A DNA stretch of 64,000 nucleotides from Limnobacter parvus (GTDB taxonomy: Bacteria; Pseudomonadota; Gammaproteobacteria; Burkholderiales; Burkholderiaceae_B). Numbering within the stretch: position 1 is the stretch's first letter; each line of letters starts with the position of its first letter. Shown in pieces: positions 34,272 through 44,088 of the stretch. The DNA lies in contig NZ_JANKHG010000014.1 in assembly GCF_024623725.1 (NCBI RefSeq), positions 452,243 through 516,242 of the forward strand, in the 5' to 3' direction. A program made the translations under genes and the position numbers. A model generated the notes under the pieces. It saw nothing but the letters and a program-made list of their open reading frames with translations, searched no databases and had not been told where the DNA came from.

Positions 34272-35165
34272 ATGAACGAACAACTTGAAACCCTATTCAA
34301 ATACATTGAACCTGCAAAGCTTTTAGACCTTGGTCTACAGGCAGCAAAATTTCTGTTGGTGATTGTAGTTGCACTTGTCGTACTGCGACTGGTGAAGACA
34401 GCGATTGACCGTGTAGGCAAGCGCATGCAAAGTCGCAGCGAAACGCTGGACGATCAAAAACGCGTAGAAACATTAACCCGCGTTTTGAAATACGTGGCCA
34501 ACATCGTAGTACTTCTGATGGGCGCTTTGATTGCACTGGGCACCATTGGTATTTCAATTGCGCCCGTGCTGGCCGCTGCGGGTGTAGTCGGTTTGGCTGT
34601 GGGTTTCGGTGCACAAAGCTTGGTCAAGGATTACTTTACGGGCATTGTGCTGCTGATCGAAAACCAGATTCGCGCTGGCGACTTCATTGAAGTGGGTGGA
34701 AAATCGGGCACGGTTGAAAATATCACCCTGCGTTACGTGCGCATGCGTGATGCACACGGCAATGTGCACTTTGTGCCCAACGGTCAAATTGATTCAGTCA
34801 CCAACTCAACAATGGACTTCGCGTACGCGGTAGTCGATATCGGCATTGCTTACAAGGAAGACGTGGACGCAGCAATTCAGGTTATGCAAAAGGTAGGCGC
34901 TGAGTTGGCAGAAGATGAAACTTGGGGACCAAAAATTACCGAATCCATGTCGACTTTTGGTGTTCAGGAATTGGCAGATTCAGCGGTGATAGTGCGGGTT
35001 CGGTTCAAAACACTGCCCGGTGAGCAATGGGGCATTCGCCGTGAGTACAACAAACGAATCAAAGCTGCGTTCGACAATGTCGGCATCGAAATACCATTCC
35101 CACACGTCACCATGTGCCCCAGTGGCGGAACAAGCGATGTGGCGTTGCCAATCAGCAATTCGTGA
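34272..35165 (+). CDS. Small-conductance mechanosensitive channel (MscS family)
   Basis: This 297-residue MscS-type channel has an N-terminal periplasmic piece, membrane segments near residues 25-45 and 75-95, and the pore helix APVLAAAGVVGLAVGFGAQSLVKDYFTGI (about 97-125) with the Gly/Ala pattern of TM3. The cytoplasmic beta domain follows (IRAGDFIEVGGKSGTVENITLRYVRMRDAHGNVHFVPNG). It releases solutes on osmotic downshock. GGGAG precedes the ATG. It follows uvrA by 48 bases with its own probable promoter (TACAAT near 34238). Confidence 0.95.
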   Translation: MNEQLETLFKYIEPAKLLDLGLQAAKFLLVIVVALVVLRLVKTAIDRVGKRMQSRSETLDDQKRVETLTRVLKYVANIVVLLMGALIALGTIGISIAPVLAAAGVVGLAVGFGAQSLVKDYFTGIVLLIENQIRAGDFIEVGGKSGTVENITLRYVRMRDAHGNVHFVPNGQIDSVTNSTMDFAYAVVDIGIAYKEDVDAAIQVMQKVGAELAEDETWGPKITESMSTFGVQELADSAVIVRVRFKTLPGEQWGIRREYNKRIKAAFDNVGIEIPFPHVTMCPSGGTSDVALPISNS

Positions 35166-35191
35166 ATTATTTCATGTCAATTTTTTGAAAC

Positions 35192-35244
35192 TTCCTGACC
35201 TGCACGGGTACCTAACTTTTTAACCAAAATTTGCAGGTCAGGAA
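35192..35244 (+). promoter_or_regulatory. 13-bp inverted repeat covering a ribosome binding site (possible RNA switch)
   Basis: TTCCTGACCTGCA (35192-35204) and TGCAGGTCAGGAA (35232-35244) are perfect complements with a 27-base loop. The right arm contains AGGA, the ribosome site of the gene starting at 35248, so pairing would block translation. It is not followed by a T run, so it is not a typical terminator of mscS. Confidence 0.6.
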
Positions 35245-35247
35245 AAA

Positions 35248-36123
35248 ATGCCGATCAATACAGGCAACGTTGGTTCAGCTCAACTCAGTAACCCAACAAA
35301 ATTCTCCAATTGGTCATTGCCCGCAACCGAGTCTGAATTGGTAGCCACAGCTGGCTCGCTGGCCGTAGACCTAATAGTTAGTTCAGAAGAACCAGGACCT
35401 CTGCCTCCACTTGGTAAACTAAGCCACAGCGCCTGCTGCTACGACCACCTGAAGTTTTTGAAGGCCAAACTGAACACGCTCAGCACCATGCATCGAATTG
35501 GCATGTGCCATGGTTCAGTCGATTCGGAGCATTTTTTTACACCCAAAAAAAATGAAAGCGCCTGCCAGTGGCGACATGCAGAAACCACCGCATTTTATCA
35601 AGACGATGAGTTTTACGACAAATACCTCAACGACATTCTTGCGGCCAGTGCGGGACATGTACCAGACGCACATGTAGAAGCCGTGCTGGAACAATCACCT
35701 GTGCGGCAGCTGCTCGAAGAATTGACACAAACGCTGAGTTCGCCTTGGGTCGACTGCCATTTAAACCTGGCTGGGCATGTTGATCAAGTGATTACCCATG
35801 CACTTACCCAACTTGAAATCGAGCAACGCCAGTTTGGTGAAAACCAGGAAGGCAGAGGCAATTCATGGATCAAAAACCTTCAGCACACATCCACCAAAGA
35901 AGGTTGCATTTACTCACACCCAACAGATCCGTTTTATCCGCACATTAAAGAATGGCGTATTGCAAACAAGGATCAAGGAAGAATCAATGAATTGACAAAC
36001 GAATTGAACACCGACTTCGAAACTAAAAAAGAAAATACCGCCATGCCCCGAGTTATTGCTTGGGTGCAATTTGAAGAGAGTGAGCAACAAGTCATTCGCG
36101 CAGCGTACGGCGCTGCAACCTGA
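35248..36123 (+). CDS. Hypothetical protein with degenerate kinase-like catalytic-loop segment
   Basis: I do not recognise this 291-residue soluble protein. Residues 75-97 (LNTLSTMHRIGMCHGSVDSEHFF) look like helix E plus the catalytic loop of protein kinases (LHxxGixHRDlKpeNil), but the HRD Asp is absent (HGS) and the metal Asn is His. No DFG or Gly-rich loop is seen. The rest is acidic and probably helical. The start is a clear ATG after CAGGAAAA, and its ribosome site lies in a 13-bp inverted repeat. It is followed 40 bases on by a gene whose product shares the same segment. It could be a pseudokinase-like or effector-like protein. Confidence 0.75.
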   Translation: MPINTGNVGSAQLSNPTKFSNWSLPATESELVATAGSLAVDLIVSSEEPGPLPPLGKLSHSACCYDHLKFLKAKLNTLSTMHRIGMCHGSVDSEHFFTPKKNESACQWRHAETTAFYQDDEFYDKYLNDILAASAGHVPDAHVEAVLEQSPVRQLLEELTQTLSSPWVDCHLNLAGHVDQVITHALTQLEIEQRQFGENQEGRGNSWIKNLQHTSTKEGCIYSHPTDPFYPHIKEWRIANKDQGRINELTNELNTDFETKKENTAMPRVIAWVQFEESEQQVIRAAYGAAT

Positions 36124-36163
36124 AAACCAATCAGCAACACCTCAATTAGAAGCAACACCCCAT

Positions 36164-36883
36164 ATGATCAAGCAGCCTATTTCCAACTGCGATACGAACG
36201 CGCCAGTAATTACCGATCAACCGCAAATCAACCAATCCGGCAGCACCTCAGTTTCAAGCACGGCAGCAAACCTTGCGAAATCACTGAACGAGGCAAGCTC
36301 TGAATTCGACAGTTCCAACACGCAAGTAACGCCTCAACTTAACAATGTTGAAAGTTGTTTGAACGCAATGATTGCCGTGTTTCATGCACTTTCGAACAGC
36401 CACGAAATCAACCTTTATCATGGCAACCCAAGCGTGGAAAACTTTGTGTTTCAAGACACGGGTGCTGCGGCTTCGGGGGCGCGTTCACTTAAGGCTTCCT
36501 TTCTCAATTCTTTGAGCGTACCTGAAGCAAAAGTAAACACGCTACGTGCCCACGACGATGTAAAAATTGCCTTGCGTGAATTCGGCGGCCCACTTCTGGT
36601 TGCTGCCGAAGTAAATGGGCACCGCAAACTGAATATTTTCAAAATGCATTTGGAGTCAGTGGTTAATTTTGCAGACCAAGACGAGCCCAACACCATGGAA
36701 AGTGCAGCAACCATGCTGGAGCACCTAAGTGCATTGGAGCAATTGGTATTGCTAAGCGCAAGAGATTATTCCGTTCTTTCTATTCAACCGTGGGGACCAT
36801 TGAAAGCAAAAGAAGTACGCCGGGTATTTCCAACCGCGTATGGTGAAACAGATCGACCACCGCTGAAAAAACCCCGGCCTTAG
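36164..36883 (+). CDS. Hypothetical protein, diverged paralogue with kinase-like loop and basic C-terminus
   Basis: I do not recognise this 239-residue protein. A Ser/Thr/Gln-rich N-terminal 60 residues is followed by a segment at about 74-96 (ALSNSHEINLYHGNPSVENFVF) that aligns with the same region of the preceding gene product. It also fits a kinase catalytic loop with H-G in place of H-R and Asn at the correct spacing but no catalytic Asp. It ends in PPLKKPRP, a short basic run resembling a nuclear localisation signal, which may be chance. The start at 36164 was chosen; a longer frame upstream would overlap the first gene. A strong terminator follows. Confidence 0.72.
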   Translation: MIKQPISNCDTNAPVITDQPQINQSGSTSVSSTAANLAKSLNEASSEFDSSNTQVTPQLNNVESCLNAMIAVFHALSNSHEINLYHGNPSVENFVFQDTGAAASGARSLKASFLNSLSVPEAKVNTLRAHDDVKIALREFGGPLLVAAEVNGHRKLNIFKMHLESVVNFADQDEPNTMESAATMLEHLSALEQLVLLSARDYSVLSIQPWGPLKAKEVRRVFPTAYGETDRPPLKKPRP

Positions 36884-36926
36884 AAGCATTGACTAGGCTA
36901 TCCAATCACCTACGAGATGCCTGAAT

Positions 36927-36967
36927 AAAAAAAGGGGTGGGGCAACAACATTGACCCACCCCTTTTT
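36927..36967. terminator. Bidirectional rho-independent terminator
   Basis: AAAAAGGGGTGGG and CCCACCCCTTTTT pair perfectly with a 13-base loop, with A on the left and T on the right. It lies between the convergent genes ending at 36883 (plus) and 36986 (minus, gltD) and can serve both. Confidence 0.9.
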
Positions 36968-36985
36968 CCACCAAGTTACTGCGAT

Positions 36986-38473
36986 TTAACGCGGCAATAC
37001 TGTGGTGCCCATCAAGAACTCGTCTACTTCACGGGCGGCCTGACGGCCTTCGCGAATGGCCCACACCACCAAGGATTGACCACGGCGCATGTCGCCTGCA
37101 GCGTACACCTTTTCCACATTGGTGCGGTAGCAGCCCTCACCGTCGGTGGTGGCTTTGGCGTTGCCGCGATTGTCTTTTTCGACACCGAACGCATCCAGAA
37201 TACTTTTCGCAGGGTTTGTGAAACCCATGGCAAACAACACCAAGTCAGCCTCGACCATGAATTCCGAACCTGCAATTTCCTGCATCTTCATTTGGCCGGT
37301 GGCTTCGTCTTTTACCCATTCAACTTTGGCGCACTTGGCTGCTTTTACATTGCCTTTGCCATCGTCAATGAATTCTTTGGTGGTGACCGCCCAGTCGCGT
37401 GCCACGCCTTCTTCATGTGAAGAGGAAGTGCGCATTTTCATGGGCCAGTAAGGCCACACCAAAGGCTTGTTTTCTTCTTCGGGTGGCTGGGGCATCAATT
37501 CAATTTGCGTAACCTGTTTGGCACCATGGCGGTTGGATGTACCCACGCAGTCGGAGCCCGTGTCGCCACCGCCAATGACCAACACACTTTTCTTCGTGGC
37601 CATGATTTGGTCTTTCAACTTGTCGCCGGCGTTCACGCGGTTTTGCAGTGGCAAAAATTCCATTGCAAAATGAACACCCTTAAGTTGGCGGCCAGGAATT
37701 GGCAGGTCGCGCGGTACTTCTGAACCACCAGTCAAAATAACAGCGTCAAATTGAGCAGTCAGTTCTTTCGGGGTAATGGTTTCGCGGGCCAGATTGGTAA
37801 TGCCACCCTCGACCAACTTTTCACCCACAAACACGCCAGTTTTGAAGGTGACGCCTTCTGCTTGCATTTGTTCAACACGGCGGTCGATGTGATGCTTTTC
37901 CATTTTGAAGTCAGGAATGCCATAGCGGAGCAATCCACCCACGCGGTCGTTTTTCTCAAACACAGTCACGTCGTGGCCTACGCGCGCCAACTGCTGCGCA
38001 GCGGCCATACCTGCGGGGCCTGAGCCCACCACAGCCACTTTCTTGCCGGTTTTCTGTACGGGTGCTTGTGGCACCACCCAGTTGTTTTCCCAGCCCTTGT
38101 CGATGATCGCGTGCTCAATGCTCTTGATGCCGACGGGCTCTTCATGAATACCCAAGGTGCATGCAGCCTCGCAAGGGGCGGGGCAAATGCGGCCTGTGAA
38201 TTCCGGGAAGTTGTTAGTGCTGTGCAGGGTGTGCAGCGCCGCCTTCCAGTCTTGTTGGTAAACAAGATCGTTGAAGTCGGGAATGATGTTATTCACCGGG
38301 CAACCGTTGTTACAAAACGGAATGCCGCAGTCCATACAACGCGCGCCCTGAATTTTGGCCTCGTCGTCGTTCAACGTAATCGTGAATTCTTTGTAGTGTT
38401 TGACACGTTTTTCAGGCGCCTCGCTGGCTTCCTTCAAACGCTCAAATTCCATAAATCCTGTGACCTTGCCCAT
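36986..38473 (-). CDS. gltD: Glutamate synthase (NADPH) small subunit
   Basis: This 495-residue protein has N-terminal Fe-S cysteines ([14 protein letters not shown] near residue 42 and [12 protein letters not shown] near 95). The FAD-binding [15 protein letters not shown] is near 150 and the NADPH-binding [13 protein letters not shown] near 297. It passes electrons from NADPH to the large subunit in glutamate formation from glutamine and 2-oxoglutarate. It lies 28 bases after gltB on the same strand, probably in one transcript, and ends at a strong bidirectional terminator. Confidence 0.98.
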   Translation of the reverse strand: MGKVTGFMEFERLKEASEAPEKRVKHYKEFTITLNDDEAKIQGARCMDCGIPFCNNGCPVNNIIPDFNDLVYQQDWKAALHTLHSTNNFPEFTGRICPAPCEAACTLGIHEEPVGIKSIEHAIIDKGWENNWVVPQAPVQKTGKKVAVVGSGPAGMAAAQQLARVGHDVTVFEKNDRVGGLLRYGIPDFKMEKHHIDRRVEQMQAEGVTFKTGVFVGEKLVEGGITNLARETITPKELTAQFDAVILTGGSEVPRDLPIPGRQLKGVHFAMEFLPLQNRVNAGDKLKDQIMATKKSVLVIGGGDTGSDCVGTSNRHGAKQVTQIELMPQPPEEENKPLVWPYWPMKMRTSSSHEEGVARDWAVTTKEFIDDGKGNVKAAKCAKVEWVKDEATGQMKMQEIAGSEFMVEADLVLFAMGFTNPAKSILDAFGVEKDNRGNAKATTDGEGCYRTNVEKVYAAGDMRRGQSLVVWAIREGRQAAREVDEFLMGTTVLPR

Positions 38474-38501
38474 TTTTCAAATCCTCATTAACAGGTGGTT
38501 C

Positions 38502-41500
38502 TTAAGCGGCGACTGCAGGTTTGGCCTGCGCTGCCACATACAGTTCTTTCAAGGCGCGACGGTATTCGGTTGGGAATACTTTCACGAACTTCTTGCGCTC
38601 GGTGCCCCAGTTTTCCAGAATTTCCTTGGCACGTTCGCTGCCGGTGTAACGGGCGTGGCGCTCGACCAAACTCTTCAGGATTACTTCGTCGGGCTGGCGG
38701 TCTGCACCACGTGCCGGGCTGTGCCAAATTTCACGGTTGCCCAGTGCTTCCTGTTCGGTTGCAGGGACCACGTCTTCCAGCTCAACTTGCGCCATGTTGC
38801 AACGTTTTGCGAACAAACCATCGATGTCGTACACATAAGCCATGCCACCGCTCATGCCGGCTGCAAAGTTGCGGCCGGTTTCACCCAACACCACCACGGT
38901 ACCGCCAGTCATGTATTCGCAACCGTGGTCGCCAGTGCCTTCAATCACGGCTGCCGCACCTGAATTGCGCACAGCGAAACGTTCGCCTGCCACACCGCTC
39001 AGGAATGCTTCACCGGCAATGGCACCGTACAGCACGGTGTTGCCCACAATCATGTTTTCTTCAGACAAACCGCGGAAGTCGTTGGTTGGGCGCACGATGA
39101 TTCGACCGCCACTCAAGCCCTTGCCCACGTAATCGTTGCCCTCGCCCACCAAGTCAGCGGTTACACCATGCGCCAGGAATGCGCCGAATGATTGACCGGC
39201 TGTGCCAGTGAACTGAATGTGAATGGTGTCGTCTGGCAAGCCAGCGTGGCCATATTTTTTGGCCACTTCGCCAGACAACATGGCACCCGCCGTGCGGTTC
39301 ACGTTCTTGATCGGGGTAATGAAGGAAACACGTTCGCCTTTGTCCAAAGCCGATTTGGCCAACTGGATCAATTTCTGGTCCAGCGCCTTGTCCAGGCCGT
39401 GGTCTTGGCTGCCAGTGTGCAACAGCGGCTCTGTGGTGCCTTCAGGTACCCACAACAAGCGGCTGAAGTCCAGGCCCTTGGCTTTCCAGTGGGTAATGCC
39501 TTTGCGCATGTCCAGCAGGTTCGCGCGGCCAATCAGGTCGTCGAATTTGCGGATGCCCAACTGCGCCATGATTTCGCGCACTTCGTTGGCCACGAAGAAG
39601 AAGTAATTCACTACATGCTCAGGCTTGCCGGTGAACTTCTTGCGAAGTTCCGGGTTTTGTGTGGCAACGCCTACGGGGCAGGTGTTCAAGTGGCACTTGC
39701 GCATCATGATGCAGCCTTCAACCACCAGTGGGGCAGTCGCAAAGCCGAATTCATCAGCGCCCAACATGGCACCAATCACCACGTCGCGGCCGGTTTTCAT
39801 TTGGCCATCGACCTGCACGCGAATACGTCCACGCAAACCGTTCAATACCAAGGTTTGCTGTGTTTCAGCCAAACCCAGTTCCCAGTTGGTACCCGCATGC
39901 TTGATGGATGAAACAGGCGATGCGCCTGTACCACCATCTTGACCAGCGATGACCAGGTGGTCGGCCTTGGCCTTCGAAACACCCGCAGCAATGGTACCCA
40001 CGCCCACTTCAGACACCAGCTTCACGGAAATGGAAGCCTGTGCATTCACGTTTTTCAGGTCGTGAATAAGCTGGGCCAAATCTTCAATGGAATAAATGTC
40101 GTGGTGCGGGGGCGGGGAAATCAAGCCCACGCCAGGCACGGAATAGCGCAGCTTGCCGATGTAATCGGACACCTTGCCACCGGGCAACTGACCGCCCTCA
40201 CCAGGCTTGGCACCTTGCGCCATCTTGATCTGGATTTGATCTGCGGATGTCAGGTATTCGGCGGTTACGCCGAAACGACCGGAAGCCACCTGTTTGATGC
40301 GTGAGCGCAGAGAATCGCCTTTCTTCAAGGGGAAGTCGGCAACCACCACATCGCCCAATTCGCTTTTCAGCGAGGCACCTTCGCCAATGGGGCCTGTGCC
40401 TGGACCAAATTTATCAAGGCCCGCGCGCAGTTCGGTGCTGTAGCGCTTTTCGTCTTCACCACCTTCACCGGTGTTGCTTTTGCCGCCAATTCGGTTCATG
40501 GCCACAGCCAGGGTTGCGTGGGCTTCAGTCGAAATGGAACCCAGTGACATGGCACCTGTTGCAAAGCGCTTCACGATTTCTTCGACGGCTTCCACTTCTT
40601 CAATTGGAATGGCTTTTGAAGGGTCAATCTTGAATTCGAACAGACCACGCAAGGTCATGTGGCGCTTGCTTTGATCGTTGATGATCTGCGCATATTCCTT
40701 GTAGGTGTTGTAGGTGCCTGAACGTGTGGCGTGTTGCAATTTTGCAATTGCATCGGGGGTCCACATGTGTTCCTCGCCGCGAGTGCGCCAGGCGTATTCG
40801 CCACCTGCATCCAAGGCGCCAGCCAACACAGGGTCGGGGCTGAATGCGGACTGGTGAACTCGAATGGCTTCCTCGGCCACTTCAAACACGCCAATGCCTT
40901 CTACCTTGGTGGGTGTGCCGGCAAAGTACGCATCAATGAAGGCCTGGTTCAAACCAACGGCTTCAAAAATTTGCGCGCCTGTGTAGCTCATGTAAGTGGA
41001 AATGCCCATCTTGGACATCACTTTCATCAAGCCCTTGCCCACCGCCTTAATGTAGTTGTACACCGCTTTTTCAGGGCTTAAATCGCCGGGCAAACCTTTG
41101 CTCATTTCAGCAATGGTTTCCATGGCCAGGTAGGGGTGCACGGCTTCTGCACCGTAACCCGCCAGCAAGGCAAAATGGTGGGTTTCACGGGCTGAACCGG
41201 TTTCAACCACCAAGCCAGTCGAGGTACGCAGACCCACTTTCACCAGGTGCTGGTGAATGGCAGACACTGCCAGCAACGCTGGAATGGCCACGTTGTCGCG
41301 GCTCATCATGCGGTCGGTGATGATCAGCACGTTCACGCCCTGCTTCACCGCATCGCGGGCCTCAGCACACAGTGATGCAATGCGTGCTTCAATGCCTTCC
41401 TTACCCCAAGCGACGGGATAGCAAATGTTCAGTTCATGGCTGGTGAACTTGCCGCCAGTGAAGGCTTCAATGTTGCGGATCTTCGCCATGTCTTTTGATG

Positions 41501-43226
41501 TGAGCACAGGCTGTGACACTTCGAGGCGCATGGGCGGGTTGATGTTGTTCAGATCAAGCAGGTTGGGCTTGGGGCCGATGAAGCTGTTCAGGCTCATCAC
41601 CAGGTTTTCACGAATCGGATCGATTGGTGGGTTGGTCACCTGTGCGAACAACTGCTTGAAGTAGTTGTACAGCGGCTTAAGCTTGTTGGACATCACGGCC
41701 AATGGGCTGTCGTTGCCCATAGAGCCGGTGGCTTCCTCGCCGTTTTGCAGCATGGGGGCCATCAGGAATTTCAGGTCTTCCTGCGTGTAACCAAAGGCCT
41801 GCTGGCGATCCAGCAAGGTTTCAAGCGGCTCGATGGGTTCGGGTTTGCCTTCCACTTCGTCCAGCTTCACGCGAATGGTGTCGATCCACTGCTTGTAGGG
41901 CTTGCCGGCGCTAAGCTGGTTCTTCAACTCGTCGTCGTTGATAATGCGGCCCGCTTCCATGTCGATCAGGAACATTTTGCCGGGCTGTAAGCGCCACTTT
42001 TTCACAATCTTGCTTTCAGGAATCGGCAAGGTGCCTGATTCCGAAGCCATCACCACCAAATCATCTTCAGTCACGATGTAACGCGCGGGGCGCAGGCCGT
42101 TGCGGTCAAGCGTAGCGCCAATCTGTTTGCCATCAGTAAACGCCATGGCGGCAGGGCCGTCCCAGGGTTCCATCATGGCGGCGTGGTATTCATAGAAGGC
42201 GCGGCGGTTGTCATCCATCAATGTGTGCTGTTCCCAGGCTTCGGGCACCATCATCATCATGGCTTGCGCAATTGGGTAGCCCGCCATCACCAACAGTTCC
42301 AGGCAGTTGTCGAAACAGGCTGTATCTGACTGACCTTCGAAAATCAGTGGGTACAGCTTTTGCAGGTCGTCGCCCAACACGGCACTTTTCATCACGCCTT
42401 CACGTGCGCGCATCCAGTTGAAGTTGCCCTTCACGGTGTTGATTTCGCCGTTGTGCGCCAACATGCGGTACGGGTGAGCCAACGGCCATTCAGGGAATGT
42501 GTTGGTGGAAAAACGCTGGTGAACCAGAGCCAATGCCGACACACAGCGTGGGTCTTTCAAATCAAGGTAGTACTCGCCAACCTGGTTGGCCAGCAACAAG
42601 CCCTTGTACACAATGGTACGGGCGCTCATGGAGGGGCTGAAGTATTCAGTGCCGTGCGCCAGGTTCAGGTTCTTGATGGCGTGCACGGCGCGTTTGCGGA
42701 TTACATACAGTTTGCGTTCCAGCGCGTCGGTCACCATGATGTCGCGGCCACGGCCCACGAACACTTGGCGAATCACGGGTTCTTTCAAGCGCACGGTGGG
42801 GCTCATTGGCATGTCGGCATTCACCGGCACATCACGCCAGCCCAGCAACACTTGGCCCTCAGCTTTCACAGCGCGCTCAATTTCCTGTTCGCAGGCGATG
42901 CGGGAAGCAGTCTCTTTCGGCAAAAACAACATGCCCACGCCGTATTCGCCAGCGGGCGGCAGTGTTATGCCCTGCTTGGCCATTTCTTCACGGAAAAAGG
43001 CGTCGGGAATTTGAATCAGTATGCCCGCACCGTCGCCCATCAGTGGGTCGGCACCCACGGCACCACGGTGGTCCAGATTTTCAAGAATTTTCAGGCCGCT
43101 TGCAATGATGTCATGCGTTCGCTTGCCTTTGATGTGCGCCACAAAACCAACGCCACAGGCGTCGTGTTCGTTGCTGGCGGAGTACATGCCTTTTTCTTCG
43201 GCAATCTTTCTGATGTCTTGTTGCAT
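38502..43226 (-). CDS. gltB: Glutamate synthase (NADPH) large subunit
   Basis: This 1574-residue protein has a short propeptide, then Cys24 in HDACGVGF, the N-terminal nucleophile of the glutaminase domain after processing. The central domain is followed by the FMN-binding synthase domain and the 3Fe-4S cysteines in CHLNTCPVG near residue 1200. The C-terminal beta-helix (GXGXG) domain ends the protein. It makes glutamate with gltD and is the main ammonium-assimilation enzyme when ammonium is low. A REP-like element and the dead transposase gene lie just upstream. Confidence 0.99.
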   Translation of the reverse strand: MQQDIRKIAEEKGMYSASNEHDACGVGFVAHIKGKRTHDIIASGLKILENLDHRGAVGADPLMGDGAGILIQIPDAFFREEMAKQGITLPPAGEYGVGMLFLPKETASRIACEQEIERAVKAEGQVLLGWRDVPVNADMPMSPTVRLKEPVIRQVFVGRGRDIMVTDALERKLYVIRKRAVHAIKNLNLAHGTEYFSPSMSARTIVYKGLLLANQVGEYYLDLKDPRCVSALALVHQRFSTNTFPEWPLAHPYRMLAHNGEINTVKGNFNWMRAREGVMKSAVLGDDLQKLYPLIFEGQSDTACFDNCLELLVMAGYPIAQAMMMMVPEAWEQHTLMDDNRRAFYEYHAAMMEPWDGPAAMAFTDGKQIGATLDRNGLRPARYIVTEDDLVVMASESGTLPIPESKIVKKWRLQPGKMFLIDMEAGRIINDDELKNQLSAGKPYKQWIDTIRVKLDEVEGKPEPIEPLETLLDRQQAFGYTQEDLKFLMAPMLQNGEEATGSMGNDSPLAVMSNKLKPLYNYFKQLFAQVTNPPIDPIRENLVMSLNSFIGPKPNLLDLNNINPPMRLEVSQPVLTSKDMAKIRNIEAFTGGKFTSHELNICYPVAWGKEGIEARIASLCAEARDAVKQGVNVLIITDRMMSRDNVAIPALLAVSAIHQHLVKVGLRTSTGLVVETGSARETHHFALLAGYGAEAVHPYLAMETIAEMSKGLPGDLSPEKAVYNYIKAVGKGLMKVMSKMGISTYMSYTGAQIFEAVGLNQAFIDAYFAGTPTKVEGIGVFEVAEEAIRVHQSAFSPDPVLAGALDAGGEYAWRTRGEEHMWTPDAIAKLQHATRSGTYNTYKEYAQIINDQSKRHMTLRGLFEFKIDPSKAIPIEEVEAVEEIVKRFATGAMSLGSISTEAHATLAVAMNRIGGKSNTGEGGEDEKRYSTELRAGLDKFGPGTGPIGEGASLKSELGDVVVADFPLKKGDSLRSRIKQVASGRFGVTAEYLTSADQIQIKMAQGAKPGEGGQLPGGKVSDYIGKLRYSVPGVGLISPPPHHDIYSIEDLAQLIHDLKNVNAQASISVKLVSEVGVGTIAAGVSKAKADHLVIAGQDGGTGASPVSSIKHAGTNWELGLAETQQTLVLNGLRGRIRVQVDGQMKTGRDVVIGAMLGADEFGFATAPLVVEGCIMMRKCHLNTCPVGVATQNPELRKKFTGKPEHVVNYFFFVANEVREIMAQLGIRKFDDLIGRANLLDMRKGITHWKAKGLDFSRLLWVPEGTTEPLLHTGSQDHGLDKALDQKLIQLAKSALDKGERVSFITPIKNVNRTAGAMLSGEVAKKYGHAGLPDDTIHIQFTGTAGQSFGAFLAHGVTADLVGEGNDYVGKGLSGGRIIVRPTNDFRGLSEENMIVGNTVLYGAIAGEAFLSGVAGERFAVRNSGAAAVIEGTGDHGCEYMTGGTVVVLGETGRNFAAGMSGGMAYVYDIDGLFAKRCNMAQVELEDVVPATEQEALGNREIWHSPARGADRQPDEVILKSLVERHARYTGSERAKEILENWGTERKKFVKVFPTEYRRALKELYVAAQAKPAVAA

Positions 43227-43293
43227 GGAGAAGCCCCTGATTTCGGTACGTTGGACACTTTACTGCACCGCCGCAAGATTCTCAAGGAAAATA

Positions 43294-43352
43294 AAAGGGG
43301 TCTGACCCTATTTATAAAACCCCACCAAAAACTAGGGTCATAAAATAGGGAC
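43294..43352. repeat. REP-like palindromic element
   Basis: GGGTCTGACCC (43298-43308) is a palindrome. CCCTATTTAT (43306-43315) pairs with ATAAAATAGGG (43340-43350) apart from one bulge. Sequences of the form GGGGTCAGACCCC are common near REP-associated transposases, and the adjacent gene is such a homologue. The element sits between the gltB start and the 3' end of that gene. Confidence 0.5.
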
Positions 43353-43375
43353 ATACAAAAATTTGCCGCACTTGT

Positions 43376-44077
43376 TTAGTGCTTTTGCGCTGCTTTCGCG
43401 GGCCGCCCACGTGGCCGTGGACGCACCGGCCGATTCGCAAGGTCCTGAATTTGCGTGCAAAAAGCATCGTCACTCCACAGCCAGCCTTTTTGCAGGCACT
43501 CTGAAATGTCTGCACAGTCCCTTTCACTCAAACCAGGTTCACTAAACTGCCGGTAGCGGCTTTGGCGCTCGAAGGGGGTGTTGCCGAGTTGCCAGTAGAT
43601 AGGCAAATCAAGCAACCATGCCTCATTCACCACACCGGCATGGGCAGCAAAACTGCTCCAGGGGTAGGTGGCCAGGTCAGGGGCGCCAGTGGCACGGGCA
43701 GCCAGCTGCTCGACAAAAAGGCAGGCTTTCAGGCTGCGCAAGCCGGGTTGAATCACTGTGGATTTAAAACGCGGTTCCCACAGTGCGCTTGAGTTGATCT
43801 GCTGTATCTGCCGTACTGCATGTGAAAAATGCCGGTTCAGGTTTTGCACAAAGCGCCCCACTTTTGCCGCATCGGGTGCTGTAATCATCAGCAAAGCGCC
43901 CGTGGGCACCAGGCAATAGGCATGCAGGGCAACGCCCTCTTCATTGGCGCTTTCAGGCAACTGGGCATGAAACAGGGAAAAAGCGTCTCGGGTTTTGAAC
44001 ACCTCTTGCCCTGCAATACCTTGCAATTCCAGCACCATGGGGCATTCAGGAATAAATAAGCGGGCTTGGCGGGCCAT
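43376..44077 (-). CDS. REP-associated tyrosine transposase homologue lacking catalytic residues
   Basis: This 233-residue protein resembles the RAYT/IS200-like family. It has the opening MARQARLFIPECP, HAYCLVP in the core, LWEPRFKST and the YPWSSFAAHAG block. The HUH motif (NHVHL in active members) reads TGALL at about residues 59-63, so both catalytic histidines are gone. The helix with the catalytic Tyr (RRYVRYFN in active members) reads RHFSHAVR, so that is lost too. The reading frame is intact and full length, so it may be domesticated rather than decaying. It lies between dgt and gltB on their strand, 12 bases after dgt, and is probably cotranscribed. It could bind the REP-like element nearby. 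Confidence 0.82.
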   Translation of the reverse strand: MARQARLFIPECPMVLELQGIAGQEVFKTRDAFSLFHAQLPESANEEGVALHAYCLVPTGALLMITAPDAAKVGRFVQNLNRHFSHAVRQIQQINSSALWEPRFKSTVIQPGLRSLKACLFVEQLAARATGAPDLATYPWSSFAAHAGVVNEAWLLDLPIYWQLGNTPFERQSRYRQFSEPGLSERDCADISECLQKGWLWSDDAFCTQIQDLANRPVRPRPRGRPAKAAQKH

Positions 44078-44088
44078 GCAAGATCGCC

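Noticed and set aside
42360-43343. Long open frame (327 codons) on the plus strand
   Set aside because: It lies opposite gltB, which has clear catalytic motifs over the same bases. Its translation is His/Gln/Ala-rich and shows no family features.
43376-44077. Active insertion sequence
   Set aside because: There are no terminal IS200-type hairpins on both sides, and the catalytic residues are missing. It is treated as a single domesticated or dead homologue.
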